Numbered from the stretch's first letter, positions 1 to 11,010 are shown. The stretch: 64,000 bases of DNA from Simplicispira psychrophila DSM 11588 (GCF_000688255.1 NZ_JHYS01000008.1:120871-184870), one strand, 5' to 3'. Notes: a model not told the origin generated them from the sequence alone. Program-made: numbers and translations.

Positions 1-129
1 GCCGACGTCTTCACTGGCGGTGAGGGGTTGGACGAATTGCGCCAGCAGCGCGGTGACCTGGTCGGCGCGCAGGTGGAGGGGGTCGCAGGGCAAGGCGGCG
101 GCCAGATCGGCCAAAGAGGGGGGCGTCAT
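1..129 (-). CDS. moeA: Molybdopterin molybdenumtransferase MoeA, N-terminal fragment (runs off left edge)
   Basis: Only the first 43 codons are visible. They read leftward from an ATG at 129 and begin [18 protein letters not shown]. The start overlaps the stop of the neighbouring mobA as ATGA, so the two are translationally coupled. MoeA inserts molybdate into adenylylated molybdopterin, the last step before the cofactor is used or passed to MobA. The identification rests mainly on the position directly after moaA and mobA and on a helical N-terminus of the kind that precedes the MoeA core. The catalytic domains lie outside the window, so another moe/mog gene cannot be fully excluded. Confidence 0.65.
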   Translation of the reverse strand, partial: MTPPSLADLAAALPCDPLHLRADQVTALLAQFVQPLTASEDVG

Positions 130-764
130 GCTGATTGTTCCAAGTGCTGCAATTCAGCCAGCGTGTTGGTGTTAAAGAAGGCGCGTGCACCGTCGCCGGG
201 CTGGTCAAACGCCACTACCGAGCAGCGCTGCGCTAAAGCCCAAGCCTGAATTTTGCGACCGCCGTCTGTGGTGAAGTGCTGCAAGCTGGCCAGCAAGCGG
301 ACGTTGATCAGGCTGAAAACGGGTTGCGGGCGCACGCGCACGCCACCCGCACCGTCGTCTTGCGGTGCCGTGGCCATGGCGAGGTCGCTGCCGTCGCGTG
401 TGGCGGCAGCGGCCAGGCGCACCACCAAGTCGCGCGGAAACAGTGGTGTATCGCACGGCACGGTCAGCAGCCAGGGGGTTTGGCAATGCTCCAGCCCGGT
501 CAAAAAGCCCGCCAACGGCCCGGCGTAATCGGCCAGCCCATCGGGCCAGACCGGTGCGCCATGCGCAGCGCCCAAAGCTTCGTAGGTTGCTAGATTACGG
601 TTGGCGTTGAGCACCAGCGTGCCGACCTGCGGCGCCAGTCGCTCCAGCGCGTGCTGCGCCAGTGGCACGCCGTGAAAGTTTTGCAGGCCTTTGTCCATGC
701 CGCCCATGCGCGCGCCGCGCCCGCCGGCCAGCACCAAGCCGGTAATGTGTGAGGTGTCGATCAT
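126..764 (-). CDS. mobA: Molybdenum cofactor guanylyltransferase MobA
   Basis: MobA couples GTP to Mo-molybdopterin to give the bis-MGD cofactor used by enzymes such as respiratory nitrate reductase. The 212 residues start with the nucleotidyltransferase signature [11 protein letters not shown] (residues 12-22), followed by Lys25. A later VPCDTPLFP segment provides the metal-binding aspartate of this fold. The length is normal for MobA. It lies 18 bases downstream of moaA and overlaps moeA by four bases, so the three genes form one leftward operon. The protein is cytoplasmic. Confidence 0.9.
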   Translation of the reverse strand: MIDTSHITGLVLAGGRGARMGGMDKGLQNFHGVPLAQHALERLAPQVGTLVLNANRNLATYEALGAAHGAPVWPDGLADYAGPLAGFLTGLEHCQTPWLLTVPCDTPLFPRDLVVRLAAAATRDGSDLAMATAPQDDGAGGVRVRPQPVFSLINVRLLASLQHFTTDGGRKIQAWALAQRCSVVAFDQPGDGARAFFNTNTLAELQHLEQSA

Positions 765-782
765 GGGGTGAAGGTGGCGCGC

Positions 783-1919
783 TCAGCCTCCGATGTAACT
801 CATCTCGACCCGGCGCAGACCAGGGCCAGCGTCTGCTGCCAGTGTGCTGCGCAGCTCGGAATAGCGGTCGCTGCGGCCTTGCCAGATGGCAGCGATGGCG
901 CTGGCGATCGCTGTGTCATCGGCACCGCCCCGCAACAAGCTGCGCAGGTCGTAGCCCTGGCCGGCGAACAGGCACAAAAACAATTGCCCTTCGGTGGACA
1001 GGCGGGCGCGGTTGCAGTCGCCGCAAAAGGCTTGGGTGACGCTGCTGATCAGGCCAATCTCGCCCAGTGCCGAGTCATGCACGCCGGCGCTGTTGGCCCA
1101 GCCCCAGCGCGCAGCGGTTTCGCCGGGAGCGCTGGGTGCCAGTGGCACCAGCGGCAGTTCGGCCTGCAGGCGCGTGAGCAGTTCGGCGGATGGCAGCACT
1201 TCGTCCATGCGCCAGCCATTGGTGGCACCGACGTCCATGAATTCAATAAACCGCAGCGTGACACCACTGCCGCGAAAGTGCCGCGCCATCGGCACGATTT
1301 GCTGGTCGTTGGTGCCGCGCTTGACCACCATGTTCACCTTGATCCCCGACAGGCCAGCGGCGTGCGCTGCCTCAATACCGGCCAGCACCTGCGCCACCGG
1401 AAAATCGACATCGTTCATGCGCCGAAACACCGCATCGTCCAAGCCATCCAGGCTGACGGTGACACGGTTCAGGCCGGCATCTTTCAGGGCGCGCGCCTTG
1501 CGTGCCAGCAGCGAGCCGTTGGTGGTCAGCGTGATGTCGGGGGCGGTGCCGTCGACGGTGCGCAACTGCGCCAGCTGGGCAATGAGTTTTTCGAGGTTCT
1601 TGCGGAGCAGTGGTTCGCCTCCGGTCAGGCGAATTTTGCGCACGCCGTGTGCTAGAAACAGCCGCGCCAGTCGGCTGATTTCTTCAAAACTGAGCAGGGC
1701 GTGGTGCTGCAGGTAGGCGTGGTCTTTGTCAAACACTTCCTTGGGCATGCAGTAATTGCAGCGAAAGTTGCAGCGGTCGGTGACGCTGATGCGCAGGTCG
1801 CGCAGCGGGCGCCCCCGAGAGTCCGACAGCAGGCCGGTGGACGCCAGGGGCTGTGGCACAGGGGGCAGGGCCAACCGGGCGTTGCGCTGCTGTACGAGAG
1901 GGATGACACGTTCAAGCAT
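783..1919 (-). CDS. moaA: GTP 3',8-cyclase MoaA (radical SAM)
   Basis: MoaA with MoaC converts GTP to cyclic pyranopterin monophosphate, the first step of molybdenum cofactor synthesis. The radical-SAM cluster motif CNFRCNYC gives Cys50, Cys54 and Cys57. The second cluster that binds substrate is seen as [18 protein letters not shown] near the C-terminus, and the chain ends in the required Gly-Gly. I place the start at the ATG at 1919 ([12 protein letters not shown]), because relatives begin similarly; a GTG at 1937 would add six residues. An FNR-like site lies 57 bases upstream of this start, which suggests induction when oxygen is low. mobA and moeA follow in the same direction. Confidence 0.93.
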   Translation of the reverse strand: MLERVIPLVQQRNARLALPPVPQPLASTGLLSDSRGRPLRDLRISVTDRCNFRCNYCMPKEVFDKDHAYLQHHALLSFEEISRLARLFLAHGVRKIRLTGGEPLLRKNLEKLIAQLAQLRTVDGTAPDITLTTNGSLLARKARALKDAGLNRVTVSLDGLDDAVFRRMNDVDFPVAQVLAGIEAAHAAGLSGIKVNMVVKRGTNDQQIVPMARHFRGSGVTLRFIEFMDVGATNGWRMDEVLPSAELLTRLQAELPLVPLAPSAPGETAARWGWANSAGVHDSALGEIGLISSVTQAFCGDCNRARLSTEGQLFLCLFAGQGYDLRSLLRGGADDTAIASAIAAIWQGRSDRYSELRSTLAADAGPGLRRVEMSYIGG

Positions 1920-1975
1920 GGCGCGATTTTGCGCCACGACTGGGGGCGTGAAGAGGACCTTCGTGACTCCTTGAA

Positions 1976-1989
1976 TTGATAGGGGTCAA
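1976..1989. promoter_or_regulatory. FNR/CRP-family box upstream of moaA
   Basis: The sequence TTGATAGGGGTCAA matches the FNR consensus TTGAT-N4-ATCAA with one change in the second half-site. It lies between moaA (leftward) and the PilJ-domain gene (rightward) and is about 50-60 bases from the moaA start. Placement in front of a cofactor operon needed for nitrate respiration makes the match more believable. Which promoter it controls cannot be seen. A second, weaker palindrome TGACATGTGTCA lies at 2033-2044. Confidence 0.55.
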
Positions 1990-2114
1990 GTTGCAGCGCT
2001 TCTGGGGCGGTGCGTGCCGTTGTCCTGCTTATTGACATGTGTCAGGTTGTGTCATGGCGCTTGGACCAAAATCAAACGCTCTTCCATCATCCGTTCTGAT
2101 TAGTTTGTTGATTA

Positions 2115-2936
2115 ATGAAAATACCAGTTTGTTCTTCCGACCGTTCTGCGACGCGTCGCACCCTACTGCAGGCCATGGCCGCCGCGCTGTTGGTGCCTAC
2201 CTGGCAAACGGCGCAGGCCCAACTGGTGCTTTCTACCGCCATCAACCGCACGGCACGTTTTCGGGCGCTGTCGCAGCGCATGGCCAAAGCGTATTGCCAA
2301 ATCCACCTGAACGTGCTGCCCGAACAGGCCCGCACTGTGCTGGTCACGGCACGCCAACTGGTGCACTCCGGTTTTGCCGATCTGGCCCAGGCGCAGTGGC
2401 CGCAGGACTTGGCGGAGCAATTGGCACAGGTACAAAAACTGGCGCTGGGTCTGGAGGCACTGCTCGATCAGCCGCCCAGCAAAGAGGCGGTGGCGGCGGT
2501 GTCCGTGCAAGCCGACAAAATGCTGGCCAGCGCCGATAACGCGACCCAGACCCTTGAAAAGCTATCTAAAACCAGTACGGCACGCCTGGTCATCACGGCG
2601 GGGCGCCAACGCATGTTGTCGCAGCGCTTGGCCAAAAATTACAGCCTAGCCGCGGCCGGCTTCAACAACCAGGCGGTGGCCAATCAGATGATCTCGGACG
2701 CGACCGAGTTCAAGCAGGCGCTGGTCATTCTGGGGGCTGCGTCCATTTCTTCGGCCGGTATTCGCAACGAGTTGGGCTTGGGCGCGTCGCAATGGATCTT
2801 TTTTGATGCGGCTCTGCAGCGCCAGCCTGATATGCGCGGCCTCCAAGCCGTGGCCACCACCAGCGAGCGTTTGCTCGAAGTGATGGACAAGCTCACCGGT
2901 TTGTACGACGTGGCCCTCAAGGAAGAGCTGGGATAG
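2115..2936 (+). CDS. Tat-exported protein with two PilJ/NarX-type sensor motifs
   Basis: The 273-residue product starts with a twin-arginine signal peptide (Arg14-Arg15, then a short hydrophobic stretch, likely cleavage after AQA near residue 36). The mature part carries two copies of the type IV pili/NarX sensor motif: TAINRTARFRALSQRMAK at about 41-58 and ITAGRQRMLSQRLAKNY at about 160-176. In NarX and NarQ this P-box region binds nitrate and nitrite in the periplasm. There is no transmembrane helix after the signal, no HAMP, kinase or methyl-accepting domain, so this would be a free periplasmic sensor-type protein. It is divergent from the moaA operon. Binding of nitrate is an inference from the motif and the context. 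Confidence 0.75.
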   Translation: MKIPVCSSDRSATRRTLLQAMAAALLVPTWQTAQAQLVLSTAINRTARFRALSQRMAKAYCQIHLNVLPEQARTVLVTARQLVHSGFADLAQAQWPQDLAEQLAQVQKLALGLEALLDQPPSKEAVAAVSVQADKMLASADNATQTLEKLSKTSTARLVITAGRQRMLSQRLAKNYSLAAAGFNNQAVANQMISDATEFKQALVILGAASISSAGIRNELGLGASQWIFFDAALQRQPDMRGLQAVATTSERLLEVMDKLTGLYDVALKEELG

Positions 2937-3007
2937 TCCGGCACGCCCTGGTTGCCTTGCGATAAAGTGGCAGCTCGCCACAATGCCTCGTTTCCAGGAA
3001 CCCTCCC

Positions 3008-3196
3008 ATGCGCGCTGCCGTCGGAATTCTTTCTCTGCTGCTGGCGCTGGCCGCTGTCGGCCTGTTAACCAAGAAACAGCTGGCGAGTACGCCCCTTGCG
3101 GTGCCCGCAGCCAGTGTGCGTGCGCAAAGCCAGCAGGTGCAGCAGGCCGTCGAAGGACTGATGCAGCCACGTGCCATGCCGGATACTGATCAATAA
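3008..3196 (+). CDS. Small single-span membrane protein, unknown function
   Basis: This 62-residue protein has an N-terminal hydrophobic segment (about residues 4-20, rich in Leu and Ala) followed by KKQ and a polar Ala/Gln-rich tail. An AGGAA element sits about ten bases before the ATG. The hydrophobic part could be an uncleaved anchor or a signal peptide. I recognise no family. It stands alone between the PilJ-type gene and tadA, and the base composition is like that of its neighbours. Confidence 0.55.
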   Translation: MRAAVGILSLLLALAAVGLLTKKQLASTPLAVPAASVRAQSQQVQQAVEGLMQPRAMPDTDQ

Positions 3197-3256
3197 AATA
3201 GAGGTAAAAATGGCCTGTAACGCTTATGTAGCAAGCGATGATAGCTATCAAAATAA
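3196..3256 (-). repeat. Dispersed intergenic repeat, copy 1
   Basis: Read on the minus strand this is ATTTTGATAGCTATCATCGC, then TTGCTACATAAGCG and TTACAGGCCATTTTT. The order GATAGCT, CGCTTG, AAGCG, AGAGGC/ACAGGC, then a T/A run is shared by about ten places in this window. It fills the gap between the small membrane protein and tadA. Confidence 0.6.
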
Positions 3257-4339
<1,083 letters not shown>

Positions 4340-4403
4340 AATACTTCAGCCCCTGATTTTTTCATTCCTTGTACGGAGCGGGCCGCAGCACGGCCCGAGC
4401 GCT

Positions 4404-5408
4404 TTGTCTTCTGACCACGACACCTGCCACTGCGGCCACGATCACGATCACCACCATGATCACGGCGCCAAGCACATCTACATTTATTCGCCCTCCAGCG
4501 CGGTGCGCGACAAGGCGGCGTTTCGGCGCGGCGTCAAGCGCCTGCAAAAACTCGGCTACGAGGTCGAAATTGATGTGGATGCTCTGTCCAGCCACACCCG
4601 TTTTGCCGGCGACGACGCCACGCGCTTAGCGGCTATCCACCGCGCTGCGGCTAGCGGCGCCGATGTGGCTTTGATCTCGCGCGGCGGTTATGGCCTGACG
4701 CGCATCCTGCCGGGCATTGACTATGCGGCGGTGGCGCGTGCTATCGATGGCGGACTGCGCTTTGTCGGTGTCAGCGACTTCACCGCTTTTCAGAATGCCG
4801 TGCTGGCGCAAACCGGCGCCGTCACCTGGGCTGGCCCGGCGCTGTGCCCGGACTTTGGCACCCAAGAGCTGCCCGACGACATCATGGAGGCCTGCTTTGA
4901 CGATTTGATCTGTGGCCACGGTGAAGGCGCCGGCTGGCGTTTGCCGCGCGCCAAGCCGGTCACAGGCGCCGCGCCTGAAACACCCGCTGCCCCCGTCGAA
5001 TTTGACATCCCTGCTGCGCGCCTGTGGGGTGGCAACCTGGCTGTCCTGGCTTCGTTGGTCGGCACGCCCTACCTGCCGCAGGTGCCGGGCGGCATCTTGT
5101 TCATTGAGGACGTGAACGAACACCCTTACCGTGTCGAGCGCCTGCTGACGCAACTGCTCTACGCCGGCGTACTGGCACAGCAGCAGGCGGTGATTTTTGG
5201 CCAGTTCACCAGCTATACCCTGGCGGCGCACGACAAGGGCTTCAAGCTGCAAAGCGTGGTCGATTGGCTGCGCCGCCAGATCACCACGCCGGTGCTGACC
5301 CAGTTGCCGTATGGCCACGTCGAGACCAAGGTGTGCCTGCCAGTAGGCGCGCAGGTGGAATTGTCCGTGCAGGGGCGTGATGCGCTACTGTATTGGGGTC
5401 ATCCGTAA
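4404..5408 (+). CDS. ldcA: LD-carboxypeptidase (peptidase S66) with His-rich N-terminus
   Basis: The family removes the terminal D-alanine from murein tetrapeptides during cell-wall recycling in the cytoplasm. The triad is visible as Ser124 (GVSDFT), Glu235 (FIEDVNEH) and His305 (PYGHVE). The length (334) is normal apart from a leader of about 24 residues that holds nine histidines and two cysteines (CHCGHDHDHHHDHG). This leader is not needed for the fold and looks like a metal-binding tail. The start is uncertain: the frame opens with TTG at 4404, and a GGAG lies about 25 bases upstream, farther than usual. A start further in would remove the His-rich part. The gene follows tadA closely and converges on the HD-GYP-like gene. 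Confidence 0.85.
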   Translation: MSSDHDTCHCGHDHDHHHDHGAKHIYIYSPSSAVRDKAAFRRGVKRLQKLGYEVEIDVDALSSHTRFAGDDATRLAAIHRAAASGADVALISRGGYGLTRILPGIDYAAVARAIDGGLRFVGVSDFTAFQNAVLAQTGAVTWAGPALCPDFGTQELPDDIMEACFDDLICGHGEGAGWRLPRAKPVTGAAPETPAAPVEFDIPAARLWGGNLAVLASLVGTPYLPQVPGGILFIEDVNEHPYRVERLLTQLLYAGVLAQQQAVIFGQFTSYTLAAHDKGFKLQSVVDWLRRQITTPVLTQLPYGHVETKVCLPVGAQVELSVQGRDALLYWGHP

Positions 5409-5463
5409 AGACGCAGCAAAAAACCAGCAACTGGCCCGGCGCCCGCCTTGAGCGCCTGCGCCA

Positions 5464-6474
5464 TCAGTGCAGGTCGCCAGGATCGGTGGCCAAGTCGGTA
5501 CGGGGCTGCGCCGCATACAGGCCCAGGCGCACCATGGTGCGGTGGTTCAGTTCGACCGCGACGGCCGCGCGTGTCAGCGCCGACTGGATGCGCGGCTTGC
5601 CACTGCTGGTGCGGTGCAGGCGCGGCTCGTTCAGCGGCTGGCCGGTGTCGTCGAGCAGGCTGGCTACCAGCGGTTGGTTGTGTTTTTCGCTGCGGCGCAG
5701 CACGATGGCGATGTCACCGTTGTCCAAGCGCACAAAGGTGCCCGGTGGGCACAGACCGACGCTGCGCACCAGCATGTAGCCGACCTCATCGCGCTGATCC
5801 ACTTCTTTGCCCACCAGAGCACGCACCGAGTCGGTGGCGCTGCGCCCGGGGCGTGATTTGCGCGGGCTGATCATGGCGGCATAGCGGTCAATGGCGCCCA
5901 AAATGCGCGTCAGCCGGTCTTGCACGGCCAGGCTGGCCAGGGGGATGCGTTCCCCCAGAATGGTGTGGTGCTGGCCGACCACCTCCAGCCACAGGTCGTC
6001 GGTGATGTGCAATTGCTCCAGCAACTCTTGACTGTGCAGGGGGTGGTGCCGGATGGCCTCTTGCTGCCCGGCACTGGGTTTTTCGCGCTGATCGGCCAAT
6101 GTGTCCTGCAGCGCGGTCATGCCAATATTCATGGTGAAGGCAGCCCGCACCAGTGCGTTGCGTTCGTGGCTGGGCAGTTCGAACTCGCGCGCCATCAGGT
6201 GGCACAACGTGGCGCACACCAGCGCGTGCGAGGCGCTGTAGCCGACGGTGGACGTGGCGGCGAGCTGGAACATCAGGTAGAGCGCAGCGTCTGTGTCGTG
6301 CGCCACCAGTTCTTGCAGCCACTGGTCGAACTGGCGCACCTTGGCCTGAAAGCTGCGTGCCTGCGTCGGGCGTGCCAGCAACACCGACAGCGCCGACTCC
6401 AGGTCGCCCCACAGGCTGAGCAAGTCTTCATATTCTTCGTTGTGCGCCGTGCGCGCCAGGGTAGGGGAGTGCAT
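5464..6474 (-). CDS. HD-GYP-like protein with degenerate metal motifs
   Basis: The middle of this 336-residue protein follows the HD-GYP phosphodiesterase pattern: SASHALVCATLCHLM, then AAFTMNIGMTALQD, then RHHPLHSQELLEQL, then QHHTILGERIP. However, the metal-binding HDxGK is replaced by NIGM and the HHE..DG.GYP motif by HHTILGERIP. It probably does not cleave cyclic di-GMP in the usual way and may act as a binding or scaffold protein. The C-terminal third has a small beta-rich stretch (PPGTFVRLDNGDIAIVLRR) seen in other HD-GYP proteins. I use the ATG at 6474; a TTG at 6486 is possible. It lies beside yajQ, a reported cyclic di-GMP binder. Confidence 0.65.
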   Translation of the reverse strand: MHSPTLARTAHNEEYEDLLSLWGDLESALSVLLARPTQARSFQAKVRQFDQWLQELVAHDTDAALYLMFQLAATSTVGYSASHALVCATLCHLMAREFELPSHERNALVRAAFTMNIGMTALQDTLADQREKPSAGQQEAIRHHPLHSQELLEQLHITDDLWLEVVGQHHTILGERIPLASLAVQDRLTRILGAIDRYAAMISPRKSRPGRSATDSVRALVGKEVDQRDEVGYMLVRSVGLCPPGTFVRLDNGDIAIVLRRSEKHNQPLVASLLDDTGQPLNEPRLHRTSSGKPRIQSALTRAAVAVELNHRTMVRLGLYAAQPRTDLATDPGDLH

Positions 6475-6579
6475 GGCAGGGTTCAAGGGTGCTTTTCCAG
6501 TATCAGTTGCTCGTTATTGCAGTGGCTTGCATTTGCGCAGTGGCACGGGATGTCGCACAGGCACAGAGTACGGCGGAGC

Positions 6580-7065
6580 TCAGTCGCGGAAGTTGTTGAA
6601 CGACAGCGGCATGTCGGCAATGTCCTTGCGGATCAGGGCCATCGCCGCTTGCAGATCGTCGCGCTTGGTGCCGCTGATGCGCACTTTTTCTTCCTGGATG
6701 GCGGCCTGCACCTTGATCTTGCTGTCCTTGATGAGTTTTTGCAGCTTCTTGGCCAGCTCGCTCTCGATGCCGTTGCGCACCTTGATGACCTGCTTGACCT
6801 TGTCGCCGCCGATTTTCTGCGACTTGCCGATGTCCAGAAAGCGCACATCGACGTTGCGTTTGGTCAGCTTGTTGCGCAGCAGGTCTTCGACTTGGGTGAG
6901 CTGGAATTCGGCGTCACCGTACATGGTGATTTCCTTGTCCTTCAGCTCGACGGCCGCAGACGTGCCCTTGAAGTCAAAGCGCGTGCCGATTTCCTTGGCG
7001 GCGTTTTCAACGGCATTTTTCACTTCGACAAAGTCGGCTTCACAAACGGTATCAAAAGATGGCAT
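6580..7065 (-). CDS. yajQ: YajQ family nucleotide/RNA-binding protein
   Basis: The 161-residue product starting [11 protein letters not shown] is a full-length YajQ with the usual two ferredoxin-like halves. Typical stretches are [19 protein letters not shown] and the terminal PLSFNNFRD. Family members have been reported to bind cyclic di-GMP and nucleic acid. The open frame extends to 7083 but the family start at 7065 is better supported. It is divergent from murB with only about 58 bases between the two starts, so their promoters overlap. Confidence 0.92.
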   Translation of the reverse strand: MPSFDTVCEADFVEVKNAVENAAKEIGTRFDFKGTSAAVELKDKEITMYGDAEFQLTQVEDLLRNKLTKRNVDVRFLDIGKSQKIGGDKVKQVIKVRNGIESELAKKLQKLIKDSKIKVQAAIQEEKVRISGTKRDDLQAAMALIRKDIADMPLSFNNFRD

Positions 7066-7123
7066 GGTGGGTTTACTCTTCAAAAATCGCGTCGCACCAA
7101 GGGCCGGTGCGACAATCGGGTCG

Positions 7124-8206
7124 ATGTTAGTCGAGAAAAACGCCTCCCTCCAACCCTACAACACCTTTGGCATCATGGCCCGCGCCGACACCCTAGTGCG
7201 CGTGCGCTCCAGTGCCGATATCGCTGCGCTGCGCGCCGACCCCGTGCTGGGTACCGCCCCGGTGCTCATCCTGGGCGGTGGCAGCAACGTGGTGCTGACC
7301 GGCGATGTCAGGCCGGTGGTGCTGAAGATCGAAATCAAGGGCCGCCGCCTGGTGCAGGAAACGGAACGCGCCTGGATCGTTGAGGCCGGCGCAGGTGAAT
7401 CCTGGCACGACACTGTGGCCTGGACGCTGGCGCAAGGCTGGCCGGGCCTGGAAAATCTGGCGCTGATCCCCGGCACCGTCGGCGCCGCACCGGTGCAGAA
7501 CATCGGCGCCTATGGCGTCGAGCTGCAAGACCGCTTTGACTCGCTGGATGCGGTCGATCTGCGCACTGGCCAGCGCTTCACGCTGGATGCGGCGCAATGT
7601 GCTTTTGGCTACCGCGACTCGGTTTTCAAACATGCGCCAGCTGCACCCCAAGCCGGCGAACAACTGCCGCGCGGCATGGGTCTGGCCGGGCGCGCGGTCA
7701 TCACGCAGGTGCGGTTTCGCCTGCCCAAGCGATGGAAGCCTGAACTGGGCTACGTCGAACTGGAACGCCGTGCTGCCGAGGCTGCTGACGCCGGTGTGGT
7801 ACCGCCCACGGCGCAGCAGATTTTTGACTGGGTTTGCGCCATTCGCCGCGCCAAGCTGCCCGATCCTGCGGTTATTGGCAACGCTGGCAGCTTCTTCAAA
7901 AACCCCACCGTCACGCCCGAGCAGTGCGCCGACATCATTGCGCGCGAGCCTAAAATTGTGCACTACCCGCTGGACGATGGCCGTATCAAGCTGGCCGCCG
8001 GCTGGTTGATTGATGCCTGTGGTTGGAAGGGCAAGACCGTCGGCCAAGCCGCGGTCTATGAAAAACAGGCGCTGGTGCTGGTCAATAAAGGACGCGGCGA
8101 AAGCAGCGTGACTGGTGGTGAAGTCATGACTCTGGCGCGCGCCATTCAGACCAGTGTGTATGAGCGCTTTGGTATCCGACTGGAGCCCGAGCCGGTAGTG
8201 GTCTGA
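7124..8206 (+). CDS. murB: UDP-N-acetylenolpyruvoylglucosamine reductase MurB
   Basis: MurB reduces the enolpyruvyl group to give UDP-N-acetylmuramate, using NADPH and FAD. The FAD domain has [11 protein letters not shown] and [18 protein letters not shown]. The proton donor serine is Ser256 in [10 protein letters not shown], and the C-terminal part has the type I extension. The start ATG at 7124 gives [16 protein letters not shown], as in relatives, and 360 residues. The open frame runs far upstream of this ATG but overlaps yajQ antisense and is not coding there. Confidence 0.93.
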   Translation: MLVEKNASLQPYNTFGIMARADTLVRVRSSADIAALRADPVLGTAPVLILGGGSNVVLTGDVRPVVLKIEIKGRRLVQETERAWIVEAGAGESWHDTVAWTLAQGWPGLENLALIPGTVGAAPVQNIGAYGVELQDRFDSLDAVDLRTGQRFTLDAAQCAFGYRDSVFKHAPAAPQAGEQLPRGMGLAGRAVITQVRFRLPKRWKPELGYVELERRAAEAADAGVVPPTAQQIFDWVCAIRRAKLPDPAVIGNAGSFFKNPTVTPEQCADIIAREPKIVHYPLDDGRIKLAAGWLIDACGWKGKTVGQAAVYEKQALVLVNKGRGESSVTGGEVMTLARAIQTSVYERFGIRLEPEPVVV

Positions 8207-8232
8207 GATAGAAATTATATAAATCGCGGACT

Positions 8233-8976
8233 ATGACAATAATGAATTTAAAGCATTTAACAAAGTCCATTTTCATGGCCTTGGCGATAGCAATAAATAC
8301 CGTTTCAATGGCGCAAGATAGCAGGCCTGCCCTGCCAGATCGCGAGAATGCTGATTACAGCACTGGGTTTGCTGGGTTGAAAAAATTAGCGGAAAAAGGG
8401 AATGCTGAAGCGCAGTTTCTTTTGGGAGAGATGTATTCCAAGGGAAAAAGCGTTCCTAAGGATGAGCGACAGGCGGTCGATTGGTATCGAAAAGCAGCTC
8501 AGCAAGGCAATGCCAGTGCGCAATCTAATCTGGGTTTCATGTACTCCAGTGGACTCGGTGTTGCCAAGAACGATCAGGAAGCTGCAGCCTGGTATCAAAA
8601 AGGGGCAGAAAATGGGGATAGCTATGGCCAGTTCACCCTTGCCAGCCTGTATTTAAAGGGCCTCGGTGTTCCCAAGAATGAGCAACTGGCGGCTGCCTGG
8701 TATCAAAAAGCGGCACAACAAGGCCACGCCAACTCGCAATTTCATTTGGGCACTCTGTATGAGCATGGCATAGGGGTTGCCAAGGAGACGCGCCAAGCGG
8801 TGGTCTGGTATCGAAAAGCCGCCGAAAAAGGCCAGGCAGAGGCGCAGTTGGCGCTCGCTAAAATGTATAAAAATGGAATTGGTGTCGCCAATGATCCGCA
8901 GCAAGCTCAATATTGGTATACAAAAGCTGCCGAGCAAGGCAGTTCCGAAGCCGCGATGGCTTTGGACGTGAAGTAA
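8233..8976 (+). CDS. Sel1-repeat protein with signal peptide
   Basis: The 247-residue product has an N-terminal signal peptide (MNLKHLTKSIFMALAIAINTV, cut near SMAQ) and then about five to six Sel1 repeats of 36 residues, each with AEAQFLLGxMYxxGxGVxK and AxxWYxKAAxQG. Sel1 repeats form an alpha-solenoid used for protein contacts, often in the periplasm or at the surface. There are two possible starts, ATG 8233 and ATG 8242; the second puts the signal peptide first. The gene is clearly more AT-rich than its neighbours and uses codons such as AAA, AAT and TAT far more, which suggests recent acquisition. Confidence 0.85.
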   Translation: MTIMNLKHLTKSIFMALAIAINTVSMAQDSRPALPDRENADYSTGFAGLKKLAEKGNAEAQFLLGEMYSKGKSVPKDERQAVDWYRKAAQQGNASAQSNLGFMYSSGLGVAKNDQEAAAWYQKGAENGDSYGQFTLASLYLKGLGVPKNEQLAAAWYQKAAQQGHANSQFHLGTLYEHGIGVAKETRQAVVWYRKAAEKGQAEAQLALAKMYKNGIGVANDPQQAQYWYTKAAEQGSSEAAMALDVK

Positions 8977-9134
8977 GCGCTGCAGCAAAAATCATCAACT
9001 GAAGATCACTCTGACCCTCCACAGGCCCCGCCTGCCTTCGGTCGATTCCTGCCAAGCGCGTGGCAGCAAATAGGCGCCCAGTGCGGCAGCGGTCAGAACT
9101 ACGGGCGCGTGCGGCTGTCGCAGCTCACCAAGAA

Positions 9135-9169
9135 TAAAAAAACCGCCCGATCGTGTGAGCGGGCGGTTT
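9135..9169 (-). terminator. Rho-independent terminator of argG
   Basis: An inverted repeat AAACCGCCCG / CGGGCGGTTT (9140-9149 and 9160-9169) has a ten-base loop. On the minus strand it is followed by a T run, so it ends transcription coming from argG. Confidence 0.85.
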
Positions 9170-9192
9170 GCTGAGGTGGGGAGCTCAAATAC

Positions 9193-9256
9193 TATTGTTT
9201 TTATAGCTATCAGCGCTTGCTAAGAAAGGGCTAGAGGCTGTTTTTACTCTGTATTT
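9193..9256 (+). repeat. Dispersed intergenic repeat, copy 2
   Basis: The sequence TTTTTATAGCTATCAGCGCT, then TGCTAAGAAAGGGCTAGAGG and CTGTTTTT, follows the shared core of this repeat family. It lies between the argG stop and its terminator. Confidence 0.65.
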
Positions 9257-9279
9257 TAGCGCGCGCTCGGTCTGTGCTC

Positions 9280-10685
<1,406 letters not shown>

Positions 10686-10692
10686 TTAAATT

Positions 10693-11010
10693 TCAACCGA
10701 AGTGGCAGATGTAGTGGTAGGCGTCGGTGACACGGATGTCGAATTTGGAGTTACCGGGAATGCTGAATTGCTCGCCCGGTGTGCTGGTCAGCCAGGTGTC
10801 TGAACCGTCTAAACGGTATTCGCAACGACCGGCCACGCATTCCATGATTTCGGGCGCGCCGGTGTTGAAGGTGAGCGCGCTGGGCAGCACCACGCCGACC
10901 GATTTTTTCGTGCCGTCGGGGAAGGTGATGCCATGGCTGACGCACTTGCCGTCAAAGTACACGCTGGCCTGGGTGGTGACGGAGACGCCGTCGATTTTTT
11001 CGGTGGTCAT
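10693..11010 (-). CDS. ppnP: Pyrimidine/purine nucleoside phosphorylase PpnP (DUF1255 cupin)
   Basis: The 105-residue product is a one-domain cupin of the YaiE/PpnP family. Visible features are VYFDGKCVSHGITFPDGT, the central EIMECVAGRCEYRL, and the end of the barrel SIPGNSKFDIRV with the terminal YHYICHFG. The family splits several nucleosides to the base and ribose-1-phosphate. The length is exactly the family norm. It is leftward, upstream of argG, but separated from it by a repeat copy. Confidence 0.88.
   Translation of the reverse strand: MTTEKIDGVSVTTQASVYFDGKCVSHGITFPDGTKKSVGVVLPSALTFNTGAPEIMECVAGRCEYRLDGSDTWLTSTPGEQFSIPGNSKFDIRVTDAYHYICHFG

Larger units (their letters stand above)
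8977..9279. other. Gene-free stretch between the Sel1 gene and argG
   Basis: No convincing gene is present here. It holds the argG terminator at 9135-9169 and a copy of the dispersed repeat at 9193-9256. The part before the terminator (9000-9130) has coding-like composition but no supported start, and may be the remnant of a lost gene. Confidence 0.5.

Noticed and set aside
1920..2114. Possible molybdenum cofactor riboswitch before moaA
   Set aside because: The gap is short and shows none of the conserved Moco RNA helices that I could recognise; an FNR site explains it better.
6440..7123. An upstream extension of the murB frame that would nearly double the protein
   Set aside because: It overlaps yajQ antisense and its translation is Ser/Leu-rich with no family signature; the ATG at 7124 gives the conserved MurB start.
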